64,000 nt of DNA from positions 186,001 through 250,000 of the forward strand of contig NZ_WVHL01000005.1 in assembly GCF_009861525.1 (NCBI RefSeq), given 5' to 3'. The stretch's first letter is position 1; each line of letters opens with the position of its first letter. Below the pieces are notes generated by a model. The model ran no database searches. It was not told where the DNA came from and worked only from the letters and a program-made list of their open reading frames with translations. Source of the stretch: Pseudomonas sp. LD120. GTDB taxonomy: Bacteria; Pseudomonadota; Gammaproteobacteria; Pseudomonadales; Pseudomonadaceae. A program made the position numbers and the translations under genes. Positions 1-8,612 of the stretch are shown one piece after another.

Positions 1-1191
1 ATGCAAGAACCCCGGCTGGTAACGGAACACCCGGACCCCGGCGCGCACCGCTTCGAAGGCGTAGAGGCTGGATGCTGCGTAGACGATGCGGTGGTCCGGG
101 CGGGCCGGCAGCAGGATGCGCACATCCACGCCGCGCAGGACCGCCAGGCGCAGGGCGGCGAATACCGCCTCGTCGGGAATGAAATACGGGCTGGTGATCC
201 ACACCCGCTCAGTGGCCGCGTGGATCGCTTCGACGAAGAACAGCGAGCAGGTTTCGTAGGCGTCGGCCGGGCCGCTGGCAAGCAGCTGGCAAAGCACGCC
301 GTCGTCCGGGTAGGTGTCCGGGAGGATCAGCGGCGGCAGTTCCCGCGCCGCCCAGAACCAGTCCTCGGCAAAGGATTCCTGCAGGCAGGCCACCACCGGT
401 CCGCTGACCTGCACGTGGGTATCGCGCCAGGGTGCCAGGGGCGGCTTCTTGCCCAGGTATTCATCGCCGACGTTGTGCCCGCCGACAAACCCTAGCAAAC
501 CGTCCACCACCACGATCTTGCGATGGTTGCGAAAGTTCACCTGAAAGCGGTTCAGCCAGCCGCTGCGGGTGGCGAACGCGCACACCCGGACCCCGGCCTC
601 ACGCAGGGTTTGCACGTAACTGGCGGGTAGGGAGTGGCTGCCGATGCCGTCGTAGAGCAGGTGGATCGACACGCCTTCGGCGGCTTTTTGCAGCAGCAGG
701 CGTTGCAGGCGCCGGCCCAGATCGTCGTCGTGAATGATGAAAAACTGGATCAGCACCACCTTGTGGGCGCGGCGGATGGCGTTGAAGATCGCCTCGAAGG
801 TGGCTTCGCCATCGATCAACAGGTGCACCTGATTGTTGGCCAGGCAGGGCATGCGTCCGAGCTTGGGCATGGCCCGCAGTGAGGCGTAGGCCAGGGAGGC
901 GCGGGCGGTGAGTGCCTCTTCAATCCATGGACGCCAGTTCAGCTCATTGATGGCCTTGTGCATTTCCACGTTGGCTTGGCGCCGGGCCTGGATGTAGGCG
1001 TCGAAGGTACTGCGACCGAATACCAGGTAGGGGATCAGGGTCAGGTAGGGCATGAACATCAGCGACAAGGCCCAGGCAATGGCGCCTTGGGCGGTTCTGA
1101 CGGTAAGCACGGCATGGATCGCGGCAATCAGTCCGAGAAAATGCAGCGTTGCAATGAGATAGCCAAAGATGTGCGGGCCAAAGTAATCCAT
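1..1191 (-). CDS. cls: Cardiolipin synthase (C-terminus cut by window edge)
   Basis: This membrane phospholipase-D-superfamily enzyme joins two phosphatidylglycerols into cardiolipin plus glycerol. Reading the minus strand from the ATG at 1191 gives 397 codons open to base 1, so roughly 80 residues, including the second HKD motif, lie outside the window (family length about 480). Two hydrophobic helices occupy about residues 8-60. The first HKD motif is visible as [10 protein letters not shown], preceded by the typical FRNHRK context, and [11 protein letters not shown] follows. AGGAG lies about 11 bases before the ATG. The gene diverges from the DUF3617 gene. The assignment follows from motif, topology and length; only the missing C-terminus prevents full confirmation. 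Confidence 0.93.
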   Translation of the reverse strand, partial: MDYFGPHIFGYLIATLHFLGLIAAIHAVLTVRTAQGAIAWALSLMFMPYLTLIPYLVFGRSTFDAYIQARRQANVEMHKAINELNWRPWIEEALTARASLAYASLRAMPKLGRMPCLANNQVHLLIDGEATFEAIFNAIRRAHKVVLIQFFIIHDDDLGRRLQRLLLQKAAEGVSIHLLYDGIGSHSLPASYVQTLREAGVRVCAFATRSGWLNRFQVNFRNHRKIVVVDGLLGFVGGHNVGDEYLGKKPPLAPWRDTHVQVSGPVVACLQESFAEDWFWAARELPPLILPDTYPDDGVLCQLLASGPADAYETCSLFFVEAIHAATERVWITSPYFIPDEAVFAALRLAVLRGVDVRILLPARPDHRIVYAASSLYAFEAVRAGVRVFRYQPGFLH

Positions 1192-1322
1192 GGGGCGACC
1201 TTGCTCCTGAAGAGACAGTCCTTAACAGACCATGTTCCACCGCGAATGTCGCTATTTTATTCTGCATGCAACGCCGTGCCTTGGCCGAAGTCTAACGGCC
1301 ACTATTGTCTAGGAGTCATTCG

Positions 1323-1847
1323 ATGAAACTTCGTTTACTGGGTTGGGCCTTGGCGGCGGGTCTGGTGTTGCCGGTGGCGGTGCAGGCGCAGATGCTGCAA
1401 CCGGGTTTATGGGAATTAACCAGCAGCAATATGAAGATCGATGACCAGAACCTGCCGGATTTGTCGTTGATCCTGGGCCAGTTGCAGCAACAGATGACCC
1501 CGGATCAACGGGCCATGCTGGAAAAGCAGGGCGTGACTATGGGCGGCAAGGGCATTCGTGTGTGCCTGACCCCGGCTCAGGTACAGTCCGACACCATACC
1601 GCTGCAGGACCCGCAATCGGGTTGCCAGCAGCAGGTCACCGAACGCAACGGCGATCAGTGGAAGTTCCGCTTCAGTTGCCCCAAGGCCCAGGGGAATGGC
1701 GTGGCCAAGTTCATCAGCGATCGCGAGTTCACCACCCAGGTGATTGGCACCTTCAATGTCACGGGCATGCAACAGAAGGGCAGCCTGGACACCCGTGCGG
1801 TGTGGCTGGGGCAAGACTGCGGTACGGTCAAACCCCGCGCCTCGTAA
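1323..1847 (+). CDS. Exported DUF3617 family protein
   Basis: A 174-residue protein of unknown function. Residues 1-22 form a clear signal peptide (MKLRLLGWALAAG... ending VQA-Q), so it should be periplasmic. The mature part begins with the LQPGLWELTSS segment typical of DUF3617 proteins and has cysteines near residues 81, 100, 118 and 166, which could form disulfides. I chose ATG 1323 because AGGAG at 1311-1315 lies seven bases upstream; an in-frame TTG at 1305 would sit on top of this ribosome site. It is divergent from cls and convergent with the thrS paralogue, so it is probably monocistronic. Confidence 0.85.
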   Translation: MKLRLLGWALAAGLVLPVAVQAQMLQPGLWELTSSNMKIDDQNLPDLSLILGQLQQQMTPDQRAMLEKQGVTMGGKGIRVCLTPAQVQSDTIPLQDPQSGCQQQVTERNGDQWKFRFSCPKAQGNGVAKFISDREFTTQVIGTFNVTGMQQKGSLDTRAVWLGQDCGTVKPRAS

Positions 1848-1860
1848 TCCGATCCGCGGG

Positions 1861-1930
1861 CGTTGGCTTGCCAGCGTCGGCGCGTCCCATACAAGCTTGC
1901 GGGGCGCTGCCGTCGCCGGCAAGCCGGGGG
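1861..1930. repeat. REP-type inverted pair
   Basis: Two opposed copies of the Pseudomonas REP core (GCTTGCC.GCG and CGCCGGCAAGCCGG) sit between the convergent ends of the DUF3617 gene and thrS2. Such BIME-like pairs often serve as bidirectional transcription ends. Confidence 0.6.
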
Positions 1931-1936
1931 GCGCGG

Positions 1937-3826
1937 CTACTGAATGCGCGCCAACGCCTGTTCCAGTGTCAGTCGCCCCAGGTCTTCGCCGTTGCGACTG
2001 CGCAGGCTGACATAACCCCCGGCTTTTTCCTTGTCACCCGTCACCAGCAGATAAGGCACCTTCTGCAGGCTGTGCTCGCGGATCTTGTAGCCGATCTTTT
2101 CGTTGCGCAGGTCAACGCTGGCCCGCAGTCCACGTTGGCGCAGGCGGTCGGCGATGTCTTGCGCATAGTCGGCCTGCGCTTCGCTGATGTTCAGCACCAC
2201 CACCTGTTGCGGCGCCAGCCACAGGGGCAGGGCGCCGCCGTGGTGTTCCAACAGAATGCCGATGAAGCGCTCCAGCGATCCGAACAACGCGCGGTGCAGC
2301 ATCACCGGTGGGTGGCGCTCACCGTTGTCACTGATGTAGCCGATGGCGAAGCGTTCGGGCAGGTTGAGGTCCACTTGCAGGGTGCCGCACTGCCAGTCGC
2401 GGCCGATGGCATCGCGGAGCACGAACTCCAGTTTGGGGCCGTAGAAGGCGCCTTCGCCAGGGTTGAGCCGGTAGTCGATCTGCATGCTGTGCAAGGCGCC
2501 GAGCAGAGCGTTTTCCAACTGGTCCCACACCTCGTCGCTACCCATGCGATGGGCCGGGCGGGTCGAGAGTTTGACCGCCACCTCGGTAAAACCGAACTCC
2601 TTATAGATGTCGAACACCAGGGCGATGGTGCGGGCGCATTCGCCTTGCATCTGTTGCGGGGTACAGAAGATGTGCGCGTCGTCTTGGGTGAAGTGACGCA
2701 CCCGCAGCAAGCCGTGCAGGGCTCCCGAAGGTTCGTAGCGGTGGACCTTGCCGAACTCGGCGATGCGCAGCGGCAGGTCGCGGTAACTCTTCAGGCCGTG
2801 GCCGAAGATTGCCACTGCGCCTGGGCAGTTCATCGGCTTGAGAGCGAAGGTGCGCTGGTCTTCGGTGCTGGTGGTGAACATGTGGTCGCGGTAATTCTGC
2901 CAGTGCCCGGAGGTTTCCCAGAGGCTGCGGTCCATCACATCCGGGGTGTTCACTTCCTGGTAGCCGGCTTGTTCCTGGCGCCGACGCATGTAGCTGATCA
3001 GTTGCTGAAACAGCGTCCAGCCCTTGGCATGCCAGAACACCGAACCTGGGGCGCAGTCGTCGAAGTGGAACAGGTCCAGCTGTTGCCCCAGCTTGCGGTG
3101 GTCGCGCTTGGCCGCTTGCTCCTGGCGAGCCAGGTAGGCGTCCAGTTCCTGGCGGGTGGCCCAGCAGGTGCCGTAGATCCGTTGCAGCGGCGCGTTGTTG
3201 GCGTCGCCGCGCCAGTAGGCGCCCGCCACCTTGGTCAATTTGAAGGCGCGCAACAGGCCGGTGGCACGCACGTGGGGGCCACGGCACAGGTCTTCGAAAT
3301 CGCCCTGGCGGTACAGCGATAGCACGGCGTCCTGGGGCAGGTCGCGAATCAGTTCGACCTTGTAGTGCTCGCCCTGGGCGGCGAAGTGTTCCAGCGCCTG
3401 CTCCCGGGACAGCTCGCGGCGGTGTATCGAGTGATTGGTGGCGGCGAGGCTGGCCATGCGCGCCTCGATCACGCTGAGGTCTTCGGGGGTGAAGGGGCGC
3501 TCGTAGGCGAAGTCATAGAAAAAGCCGTCTTCGATCAGCGGGCCGATGGTGACCTGGGCCGTCGGATACAGCTGTTTCACCGCCATGGCCAACAGGTGGG
3601 CGCAGGAGTGGCGCAGCACCTCTAACCCTTCTGGATCACGGGCGGTCACGATGCTCAGGCTGGCGTCCTTGTGCAGTTGGTAATCGCAGTCCACCAGGCG
3701 ACCATCGACACGCCCGGCCACGGCGGCTTTGGCCAGGCCGCTGCCGATGCTGGCGGCGACCTCGAACACGGACAACGGCGGCTCGTACTCACGGCACGCG
3801 CCATCAGGCAGGGTGATGCGGATCAT
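1937..3826 (-). CDS. thrS2: Threonyl-tRNA synthetase paralogue in the zinc-starvation operon
   Basis: A full 629-residue ThrRS (E. coli 642). It attaches threonine to tRNA-Thr in the cytoplasm. The order is TGS domain (about 1-62), editing domain with H73/H77 and C181/H185, catalytic class II core, and anticodon-binding domain (about 530-629). The catalytic zinc ligands C334, H385 and H511 fall at the same numbers as in E. coli, so this is not a zinc-free version. The usual MNCPGH is MNCPGA. It is last in the folE2-pyrQ operon, 30 bases after pyrQ, and the AAGGACC site precedes ATG 3826. The duplicate nature is inferred from context: the normal thrS of Pseudomonas lies next to infC, which is absent here. 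It is probably a zinc-starvation back-up. Confidence 0.93.
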   Translation of the reverse strand: MIRITLPDGACREYEPPLSVFEVAASIGSGLAKAAVAGRVDGRLVDCDYQLHKDASLSIVTARDPEGLEVLRHSCAHLLAMAVKQLYPTAQVTIGPLIEDGFFYDFAYERPFTPEDLSVIEARMASLAATNHSIHRRELSREQALEHFAAQGEHYKVELIRDLPQDAVLSLYRQGDFEDLCRGPHVRATGLLRAFKLTKVAGAYWRGDANNAPLQRIYGTCWATRQELDAYLARQEQAAKRDHRKLGQQLDLFHFDDCAPGSVFWHAKGWTLFQQLISYMRRRQEQAGYQEVNTPDVMDRSLWETSGHWQNYRDHMFTTSTEDQRTFALKPMNCPGAVAIFGHGLKSYRDLPLRIAEFGKVHRYEPSGALHGLLRVRHFTQDDAHIFCTPQQMQGECARTIALVFDIYKEFGFTEVAVKLSTRPAHRMGSDEVWDQLENALLGALHSMQIDYRLNPGEGAFYGPKLEFVLRDAIGRDWQCGTLQVDLNLPERFAIGYISDNGERHPPVMLHRALFGSLERFIGILLEHHGGALPLWLAPQQVVVLNISEAQADYAQDIADRLRQRGLRASVDLRNEKIGYKIREHSLQKVPYLLVTGDKEKAGGYVSLRSRNGEDLGRLTLEQALARIQ

Positions 3827-3856
3827 CTTCGGTGGTCCTTGGTCTGGCGAGGGGGA

Positions 3857-5191
3857 TTAGCGGGTGAAGCGCAGGGGCAGGCCCTGACAGTCGTGGTAAA
3901 GGCGTCCCTGGTGCCACGCGAGCTGGCCGGAAACCAAGGTGGTGCTGACGCTGTGGCGCAAGGTCTGGCCGGTGAAAGGCGTCCAGCCGCACCGAGCGAG
4001 GATCGGTTGGCTGTCCACGGCCAGTCCTTCGGGCTCGGGGCGGATCAGCACCAGGTCGGCCCAGTAACCTTCACGCAGGTATCCGCGATCGGGAATGGCG
4101 AACAAGTCGGCCACTCGGTGACTGGTCTTGGCCACCAGGGTGGTCAGCGGCAGTAGCTGGTCGGCGACCAACTCCAGCAAGGCCGGCAAGGCATGTTGCA
4201 CCAAGGGCAGGCCCGCCGGGGCGCGGGTGTAGGGCTGTTGTTTCTGTTCCCAGGTGTGGGGCGCGTGATCGCTGCCGATGATGTCCAGGCGCTGGCTGTT
4301 CAGGGCTTGGCGCAGGGCGTCGCGATCGGCTTGGGTCTTGATTGCCGGGTTGCATTTGATCAAGTGGCCCAGGCGCGGATAGTCGCGTTCGTCGAACAAC
4401 AGGTGATGCAGGCAGACTTCGGCGGTGATGCGTTTCTCGGCCAGGGGCCGGTCCTCGAACAGGGCCAGTTCACGGGCGCTGCTCAGGTGCAGCACGTGCA
4501 GACGCGTGCCATGTTTCTTCGCCAGTTCCACCGCCAACGACGAAGAGCGGTAGCAAGCGTCGGCATCGCGGATGCGTGGGTGGGCGGCGGCGGGAATCTG
4601 TTCTCCATACAGCTGCTGCCAGCGTTGTTGCTTGAGCTGGATGCTCGGGCTGTGTTCGCAGTGGGCGAGCAGGATGGTCGGCACCTCGCGGAACAGCCGG
4701 TCCAGCACCTGAGGGTCGTCCACCAGCAGGTTGCCGGTGGATGCGCCCATGAACACCTTGACCCCGGCTACTTCGCACGGATCAAGGGCGGCGACGATGT
4801 CCAGATTGTCGTTGCTGACGCCGAAGTGAAAGCCGAAGTTGGCCACCGAGGCGACCGCCGCGCGGCGTTTCTTGTCCGCCAGGGCTTCCAGGCTCAGGGT
4901 TGCCGGCGAGGTATTGGGCATGTCCATGAAACTGGTGATGCCGCCAGCCACCGCCGCGCGTGATTCGCTGTACAGGCTGCCTTTTTCCGGCGCGCCAGGA
5001 TCCCGAAAGTGCACCTGGTCGTCGATCATGCCCGGCAGCAGCCACTGGCCGTGGGCGTCGATTTCGATCTCGGCGCTGAGGCGGTCCAGGCTACCGATGG
5101 TGTCGATGCGCCCGTGTGCCACCAGCACGTCGGCGTCGAACTCGCGGCCTTCGTTCACCAGGCGGGCATTGCGGATGAGGATTCGGCTCAT
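3857..5191 (-). CDS. pyrQ: Dihydroorotase-like amidohydrolase PyrQ
   Basis: A 444-residue amidohydrolase-superfamily protein expected to close N-carbamoyl-aspartate to dihydroorotate in pyrimidine synthesis. It has the N-terminal beta-sandwich, then GMIDDQVHFRDPG, a probable carboxylated lysine in GVKVFMGASTGN, HCEH, HVLHLSS and GSDHAPHTWEQK. The usual HxH metal motif reads Q59-V-H61, a trait of this dihydroorotase subgroup as I remember it. ATG 5191 lies two bases after the carbonic-anhydrase stop; an in-frame TTG at 5197 is the alternative. It corresponds to P. aeruginosa PyrQ, part of the Zur regulon, and is likely translationally coupled to the gene before it. Confidence 0.88.
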   Translation of the reverse strand: MSRILIRNARLVNEGREFDADVLVAHGRIDTIGSLDRLSAEIEIDAHGQWLLPGMIDDQVHFRDPGAPEKGSLYSESRAAVAGGITSFMDMPNTSPATLSLEALADKKRRAAVASVANFGFHFGVSNDNLDIVAALDPCEVAGVKVFMGASTGNLLVDDPQVLDRLFREVPTILLAHCEHSPSIQLKQQRWQQLYGEQIPAAAHPRIRDADACYRSSSLAVELAKKHGTRLHVLHLSSARELALFEDRPLAEKRITAEVCLHHLLFDERDYPRLGHLIKCNPAIKTQADRDALRQALNSQRLDIIGSDHAPHTWEQKQQPYTRAPAGLPLVQHALPALLELVADQLLPLTTLVAKTSHRVADLFAIPDRGYLREGYWADLVLIRPEPEGLAVDSQPILARCGWTPFTGQTLRHSVSTTLVSGQLAWHQGRLYHDCQGLPLRFTR

Positions 5192-5193
5192 GC

Positions 5194-5754
5194 TCAAAAC
5201 TCGTTTTGCAGGGCCTTGTAGCCACGCACCAGGTCGATGTTGGTGCGGGCCACGTCTTCGGAAAACTCCGAGGCGCTGATGCTCACCGGAGGGAATTGCG
5301 CCAAGTCGGTCTTGGGGCCGATGCGGGTGGTGGAGGGCACGTAGAAACCCTCGGGCAGGTCGCGGCCGTCCACCACCGAGTTGTGCCGGACCACGCTGCC
5401 GTTGCCCACCGCGCAGTTGAACAACACGCTGTTGAAGCCGATGAACACCCGGTCGCCGACCACGCAGGGGCCGTGGACGATGGAGCGGTGGGCGATGGAA
5501 GTGTGCTGACCGATGGTCACCGCCGCGCCGGATTTGGAGTGGATCACCACGCCGTCCTGGATGTTCGAGTTGGCGCCGATGGTGATGGCTTGCATCTGGC
5601 CGCTGGCGTCCACCTCGTCGGCGCGGATCACTGCGTAAGGGCCGACGAACACGTTGTCGCCGATCACCACCTTGCCGCAGATGATGGCGGTCTTGTCCAC
5701 ATAGGCAGATTCAGCGATCACCGGCAGGTCGCCGGAGGGGTTTTTACGAATCAT
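5194..5754 (-). CDS. Gamma-class carbonic anhydrase family protein
   Basis: A 186-residue left-handed beta-helix protein of hexapeptide repeats (IGDNVFVGP, IGANSNIQDG, IGQHTSIAH). The zinc histidines of gamma carbonic anhydrases are recognisable as H72, H89 and H94, with the standard five-residue spacing between the last two, and NIQDG is the usual active-site context. Homotrimers would hydrate CO2 in the cytoplasm. The start overlaps the hisI2 stop by four bases (ATGA), and the stop nearly touches pyrQ, so it lies inside the zinc-starvation operon. Retained ligands mean zinc or another metal such as iron or cobalt could be used; the sequence cannot decide. Confidence 0.88.
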   Translation of the reverse strand: MIRKNPSGDLPVIAESAYVDKTAIICGKVVIGDNVFVGPYAVIRADEVDASGQMQAITIGANSNIQDGVVIHSKSGAAVTIGQHTSIAHRSIVHGPCVVGDRVFIGFNSVLFNCAVGNGSVVRHNSVVDGRDLPEGFYVPSTTRIGPKTDLAQFPPVSISASEFSEDVARTNIDLVRGYKALQNEF

Positions 5755-6185
5755 GGCGCGAGTCCTTCAAGGGGGGAACTGATGACTTCCACCGCGCCAT
5801 CGCGAAGGGCGTTGTAGAAACAGTTGGGGCGGCCGGTGTGGCAGGCCGGGCCCTGCTGATCCACCTGCAGCAATACGGTATCGCCGTCGCAGTCCAGGCG
5901 CGCTTCGATCAGGCGCTGGCGGTGGCCCGAGCTTTCGCCCTTGCGCCACAGGCACTGGCGCGAGCGCGACCAGTAGCAGACCTGACGGCTGGCGAGGGTT
6001 TCGGTCAACGCCTGGCGGTTCATCCAGGCCAGCATCAACACCTCGCCGCTGTCGTGTTGTTGGGCGATGGCGGCGATCAGGCCGTCGCTGTTCCAGGGCA
6101 GGGCGTCGAGCACGGCAGGCAGAGGCCAACGACTGCCCAGGGCGGCATTTTCTAGGTCCAGCAGCGACAGCGGCGGTTCGATCAT
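5751..6185 (-). CDS. hisI2: Phosphoribosyl-AMP cyclohydrolase paralogue
   Basis: A 144-residue HisI-type enzyme that opens the ring of phosphoribosyl-AMP in histidine synthesis. The magnesium cluster D98-C-D100-G-D102 and zinc cysteines C99, C115 and C122 (spacing 16 and 7, as in known HisI) are all present. It begins inside the last codon of the metal-binding protein gene (ATGA overlap) and ends over the carbonic-anhydrase start. The ordinary Pseudomonas hisI lies with hisE and tat genes, not here, so this is a second copy under zinc control. No HisE domain is fused. Confidence 0.88.
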   Translation of the reverse strand: MIEPPLSLLDLENAALGSRWPLPAVLDALPWNSDGLIAAIAQQHDSGEVLMLAWMNRQALTETLASRQVCYWSRSRQCLWRKGESSGHRQRLIEARLDCDGDTVLLQVDQQGPACHTGRPNCFYNALRDGAVEVISSPLEGLAP

Positions 6186-7066
6186 GGTCGGCTCAGGGCG
6201 TCGTACAGGGTGTTGAGGTTGTATTCGAACAGGCCGATGAAGGTGCTGGCCGGGCCGCTGGCGGCGAGCGCGTCGGAGTACAAGGTGCCGCCGACATGAG
6301 CGCCGCTTTCGTCGGCGATCTGCTGGAGCAGGCGCGGGTTCTTGATGTTTTCCATGAACACTGCCTTGACCTTGGCGTGGCGGATCTGGGTGATCAGTGC
6401 GGCGACTTCGGCGGCCGAGGGTTCACGTTCGGTGGACAGTCCCTGGGGCGCCATGAAGTCGATGCCGTAGGCCTGGCCCAGGTAGCCGAAGGCATCATGG
6501 GAGGTGACAATCTTGCGGTTGCCCACAGGCAGGGCGCCGAGCTTGCTCTTGGCTTCGGCCAGCAAGCGATAGATCTGTTTCAAGTAGGCCTGACTGTTGT
6601 GCAGGTAGTCGTCCTGGTGGGTGGGATCGGCAGCGATCAGCGCCTGGGTGATGGTGTGCACATAGAGTTCGCTGTTGGCCAGGTTGTGCCAGGCGTGCGG
6701 GTCGGGAATCGGCTCGCCGTCTTCGTCCAGGGTGCGTGGAATCACCCCGCGACTGGCGGTGATTACCGGCGTCTGGCTGGCCGAGCTGGCCACCAGGCGA
6801 TCCAGCCAGGGTTCGAAGCCCAGGCCGTTCTTGATGATCAGTCGGGCCTTGAGCAGGGCTTTGGCATCGTCTGGGGTTGGCTCGTAGGTGTGGGCGTCTT
6901 CATCGGCACCCACCAGGTTGGTGATCTGCACATGCTCACCGCCGACTTGTTGGGTCATGTCGGCGAGGATGCTGAAGCTGGTCACCACGGCCAGTTTGTC
7001 CTCGGCCTGGGCGGTGGCAAGGGACAACGACAGCAGCAGGCTGAACAGCACGAGTAGGGCGCGCAT
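6182..7066 (-). CDS. znuA: Zinc ABC transporter, periplasmic binding protein (ZnuA/AztC-like)
   Basis: A cluster A-I binding protein of 294 residues with a signal peptide (residues 1-21, cut near AQA-E). It should catch zinc in the periplasm and hand it to the permease. Probable ligands are H59 (AHTYEP), H124 (DPHAWH), H190 (TSHDAFGY) and D265 (YSDAL). This is the H/H/H/D set of AztC-like proteins, and there is no His-rich loop of classical ZnuA. I chose ATG 7066 with GAGG nine bases upstream; ATG 7081 overlapping the permease stop is possible. The Pseudomonas znuA next to zur is a different gene, so this is the second importer. Confidence 0.88.
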   Translation of the reverse strand: MRALLVLFSLLLSLSLATAQAEDKLAVVTSFSILADMTQQVGGEHVQITNLVGADEDAHTYEPTPDDAKALLKARLIIKNGLGFEPWLDRLVASSASQTPVITASRGVIPRTLDEDGEPIPDPHAWHNLANSELYVHTITQALIAADPTHQDDYLHNSQAYLKQIYRLLAEAKSKLGALPVGNRKIVTSHDAFGYLGQAYGIDFMAPQGLSTEREPSAAEVAALITQIRHAKVKAVFMENIKNPRLLQQIADESGAHVGGTLYSDALAASGPASTFIGLFEYNLNTLYDALSRP

Positions 7067-7077
7067 CGGGAAACACC

Positions 7078-7944
7078 TCATGGGGATGTGAGCAAGGGCG
7101 GGCGGTGCAGCAGGCCGTGCACCGGACCGAACACCACGGACAGCAGGTACAGCGCGCCCGCCACCAGTACGATGGCCGGTCCGCTGGGCAGTGAGTAATG
7201 AAAGGAGAGCAGCAGACCCAGCCAGACCGAGAGGCAACCGAACACGGCGGCAAGGCCGATCAGTAGCGGCAGGCGTCGGCTCCAGAAGCGCGAGGCGGCG
7301 GCAGGCAGCATCATCAAACCCACCACCATCAGCGCGCCGATGGCTTGAAAACCGATCACCAGATTGAGCACCACCAAGGTCAGAAACAGGCCGTGAGCCA
7401 GCGGACCCAGGCGGCTTACGCTGTGCAGGAACAACGGATCGAGGGTGTCCAGCAGCAGCGGTTTGTAGATCAGCGCCATGGCCAGCAGGCTGAACGCCGA
7501 CACCAGCAACATGCCGTTCAGGGTAGGGCCATCTACGGCCAGGGCCGAGCCGAACAGCAGGTGCAACAGGTCCAGGCGCTTGCCGGCCAAGCCAAGAATC
7601 AGCACGCCGCTGGCCAGCGAAATGGGGTAAATGGCGGCGATGCTGGCGTCTTCTCGCAGGCCGGTACGGCGGGTGATCCAGGCGGCCAGACCGGCCATGC
7701 CCAGCCCGGCGCCGAGGCCTCCGAGGGTCAGCGCCGGCAGGCTCAAGCCGGCGAACCAGAAGCCCAGGGCCGCACCGGGGAGTATGCCGTGGGCCACGGC
7801 GTCGCCGATCAGGCTCATGCGGCGCAGGATCAGAAACACCCCCAAAGGCGCAACACTGCAAGCCAGTACCAGGCCGCCGAACAGCGCCCGGCGCATGAAC
7901 ACAAACTCGCTGAAGGGCTGCCAGAAATGCGCGGCGAGCTGCAT
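7078..7944 (-). CDS. znuB: Zinc ABC transporter permease (ZnuB-like)
   Basis: A 288-residue family-3 metal permease with about eight hydrophobic helices, starting MQLAAHFWQPF and containing RRMSLIGDAVAHGILPG, the conserved coupling region of ZnuB/MntB proteins, and FQAIGALMVVGLMMLPAAAS. The ATG at 7944 overlaps the ATPase stop (TGATG), and the stop lies next to the binding-protein start, so the three subunits are translationally coupled. Longer readings starting upstream run through the ATPase gene in another frame and are not real. Confidence 0.9.
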   Translation of the reverse strand: MQLAAHFWQPFSEFVFMRRALFGGLVLACSVAPLGVFLILRRMSLIGDAVAHGILPGAALGFWFAGLSLPALTLGGLGAGLGMAGLAAWITRRTGLREDASIAAIYPISLASGVLILGLAGKRLDLLHLLFGSALAVDGPTLNGMLLVSAFSLLAMALIYKPLLLDTLDPLFLHSVSRLGPLAHGLFLTLVVLNLVIGFQAIGALMVVGLMMLPAAASRFWSRRLPLLIGLAAVFGCLSVWLGLLLSFHYSLPSGPAIVLVAGALYLLSVVFGPVHGLLHRPPLLTSP

Positions 7945-8612
7945 CAAGCCACCTGCGCTTGAAGGGCTGGGCTGATCAGTTCTTGGCTGGGTGCCAAGAC
8001 ACAGCCGCTGCTGTGCACCAGCAAGGTCTGCGCGATGTGTTGGCGCACGGCAGCCAGGTCGTGACACACCACTAGCAGGGTGCGACCTTCGGCGTGCCAG
8101 CGATGCAGGTGTTGCCACAGCAGGGACTGGCCCAGCTCGTCGAGGGCGGCGTGAGGTTCATCCAGCATCAGCAATGGGGCTTCGGTCAGGCTCAGGCGCG
8201 CCAGCAGCGCGCGTTGCAGTTCACCGCCGGACAGGGCCATCAGGGGGCGTTTTTCCAGACCGCTCAGGCACCAGTCTTCGAGAGCCGCCTGGAGTTTGTA
8301 GGCGCGCGTCGGCGCGGTGTCGCGCTTGCCCCAGAAGCCGGCGGCCACCAGCTCTTGCAGGCTGATGGGAAACTGTCGATCAAGGTGTTGCTGTTGCGCT
8401 AGAAAGGCCAGGCCGCCAGGCTTTGGCGTCGCCAGCTCGACCTTGCCCGACAGCGGCTTTTGCAAGCCCGCGAGGACTTTCAACAGGCTGCTTTTGCCTG
8501 AGCCATTGGCGCCGATCACCGCGCTCAGGCTGCCGGCGGGCAGGTGCAGATCCAGAGGCGGGGTCAGTGGCTGCCCCGGCGCGCCCCAGCGTAAGGCTCG
8601 GCAGTTGATCAT
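7944..8612 (-). CDS. znuC: Zinc ABC transporter ATP-binding protein (ZnuC-like)
   Basis: A 222-residue ABC ATPase that drives the adjacent permease at the inner membrane. The Walker A motif GANGSGKS lies at residues 34-41, the Q-loop at FLAQQQHLD, the signature LSGGELQRALLARL in the middle, Walker B LLMLDEP, and the switch histidine in VVCHDL. The start overlaps the folE2 stop by one base (TGATG). Metal specificity is inferred from the operon, the metal-binding protein and the Zur box upstream of folE2. Confidence 0.9.
   Translation of the reverse strand: MINCRALRWGAPGQPLTPPLDLHLPAGSLSAVIGANGSGKSSLLKVLAGLQKPLSGKVELATPKPGGLAFLAQQQHLDRQFPISLQELVAAGFWGKRDTAPTRAYKLQAALEDWCLSGLEKRPLMALSGGELQRALLARLSLTEAPLLMLDEPHAALDELGQSLLWQHLHRWHAEGRTLLVVCHDLAAVRQHIAQTLLVHSSGCVLAPSQELISPALQAQVA

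Noticed and set aside
1562..3322. 586-residue plus-strand open frame opposite thrS2
   Set aside because: It is rich in Gln, Val, Ala and His without domains, the usual shadow of a high-GC gene; the minus strand encodes a perfect ThrRS.
6182..7861. Apparent 559-residue fusion upstream of the zinc binding protein
   Set aside because: The first part runs through the permease gene out of frame. Signal peptide and ribosome site place the start at 7066.
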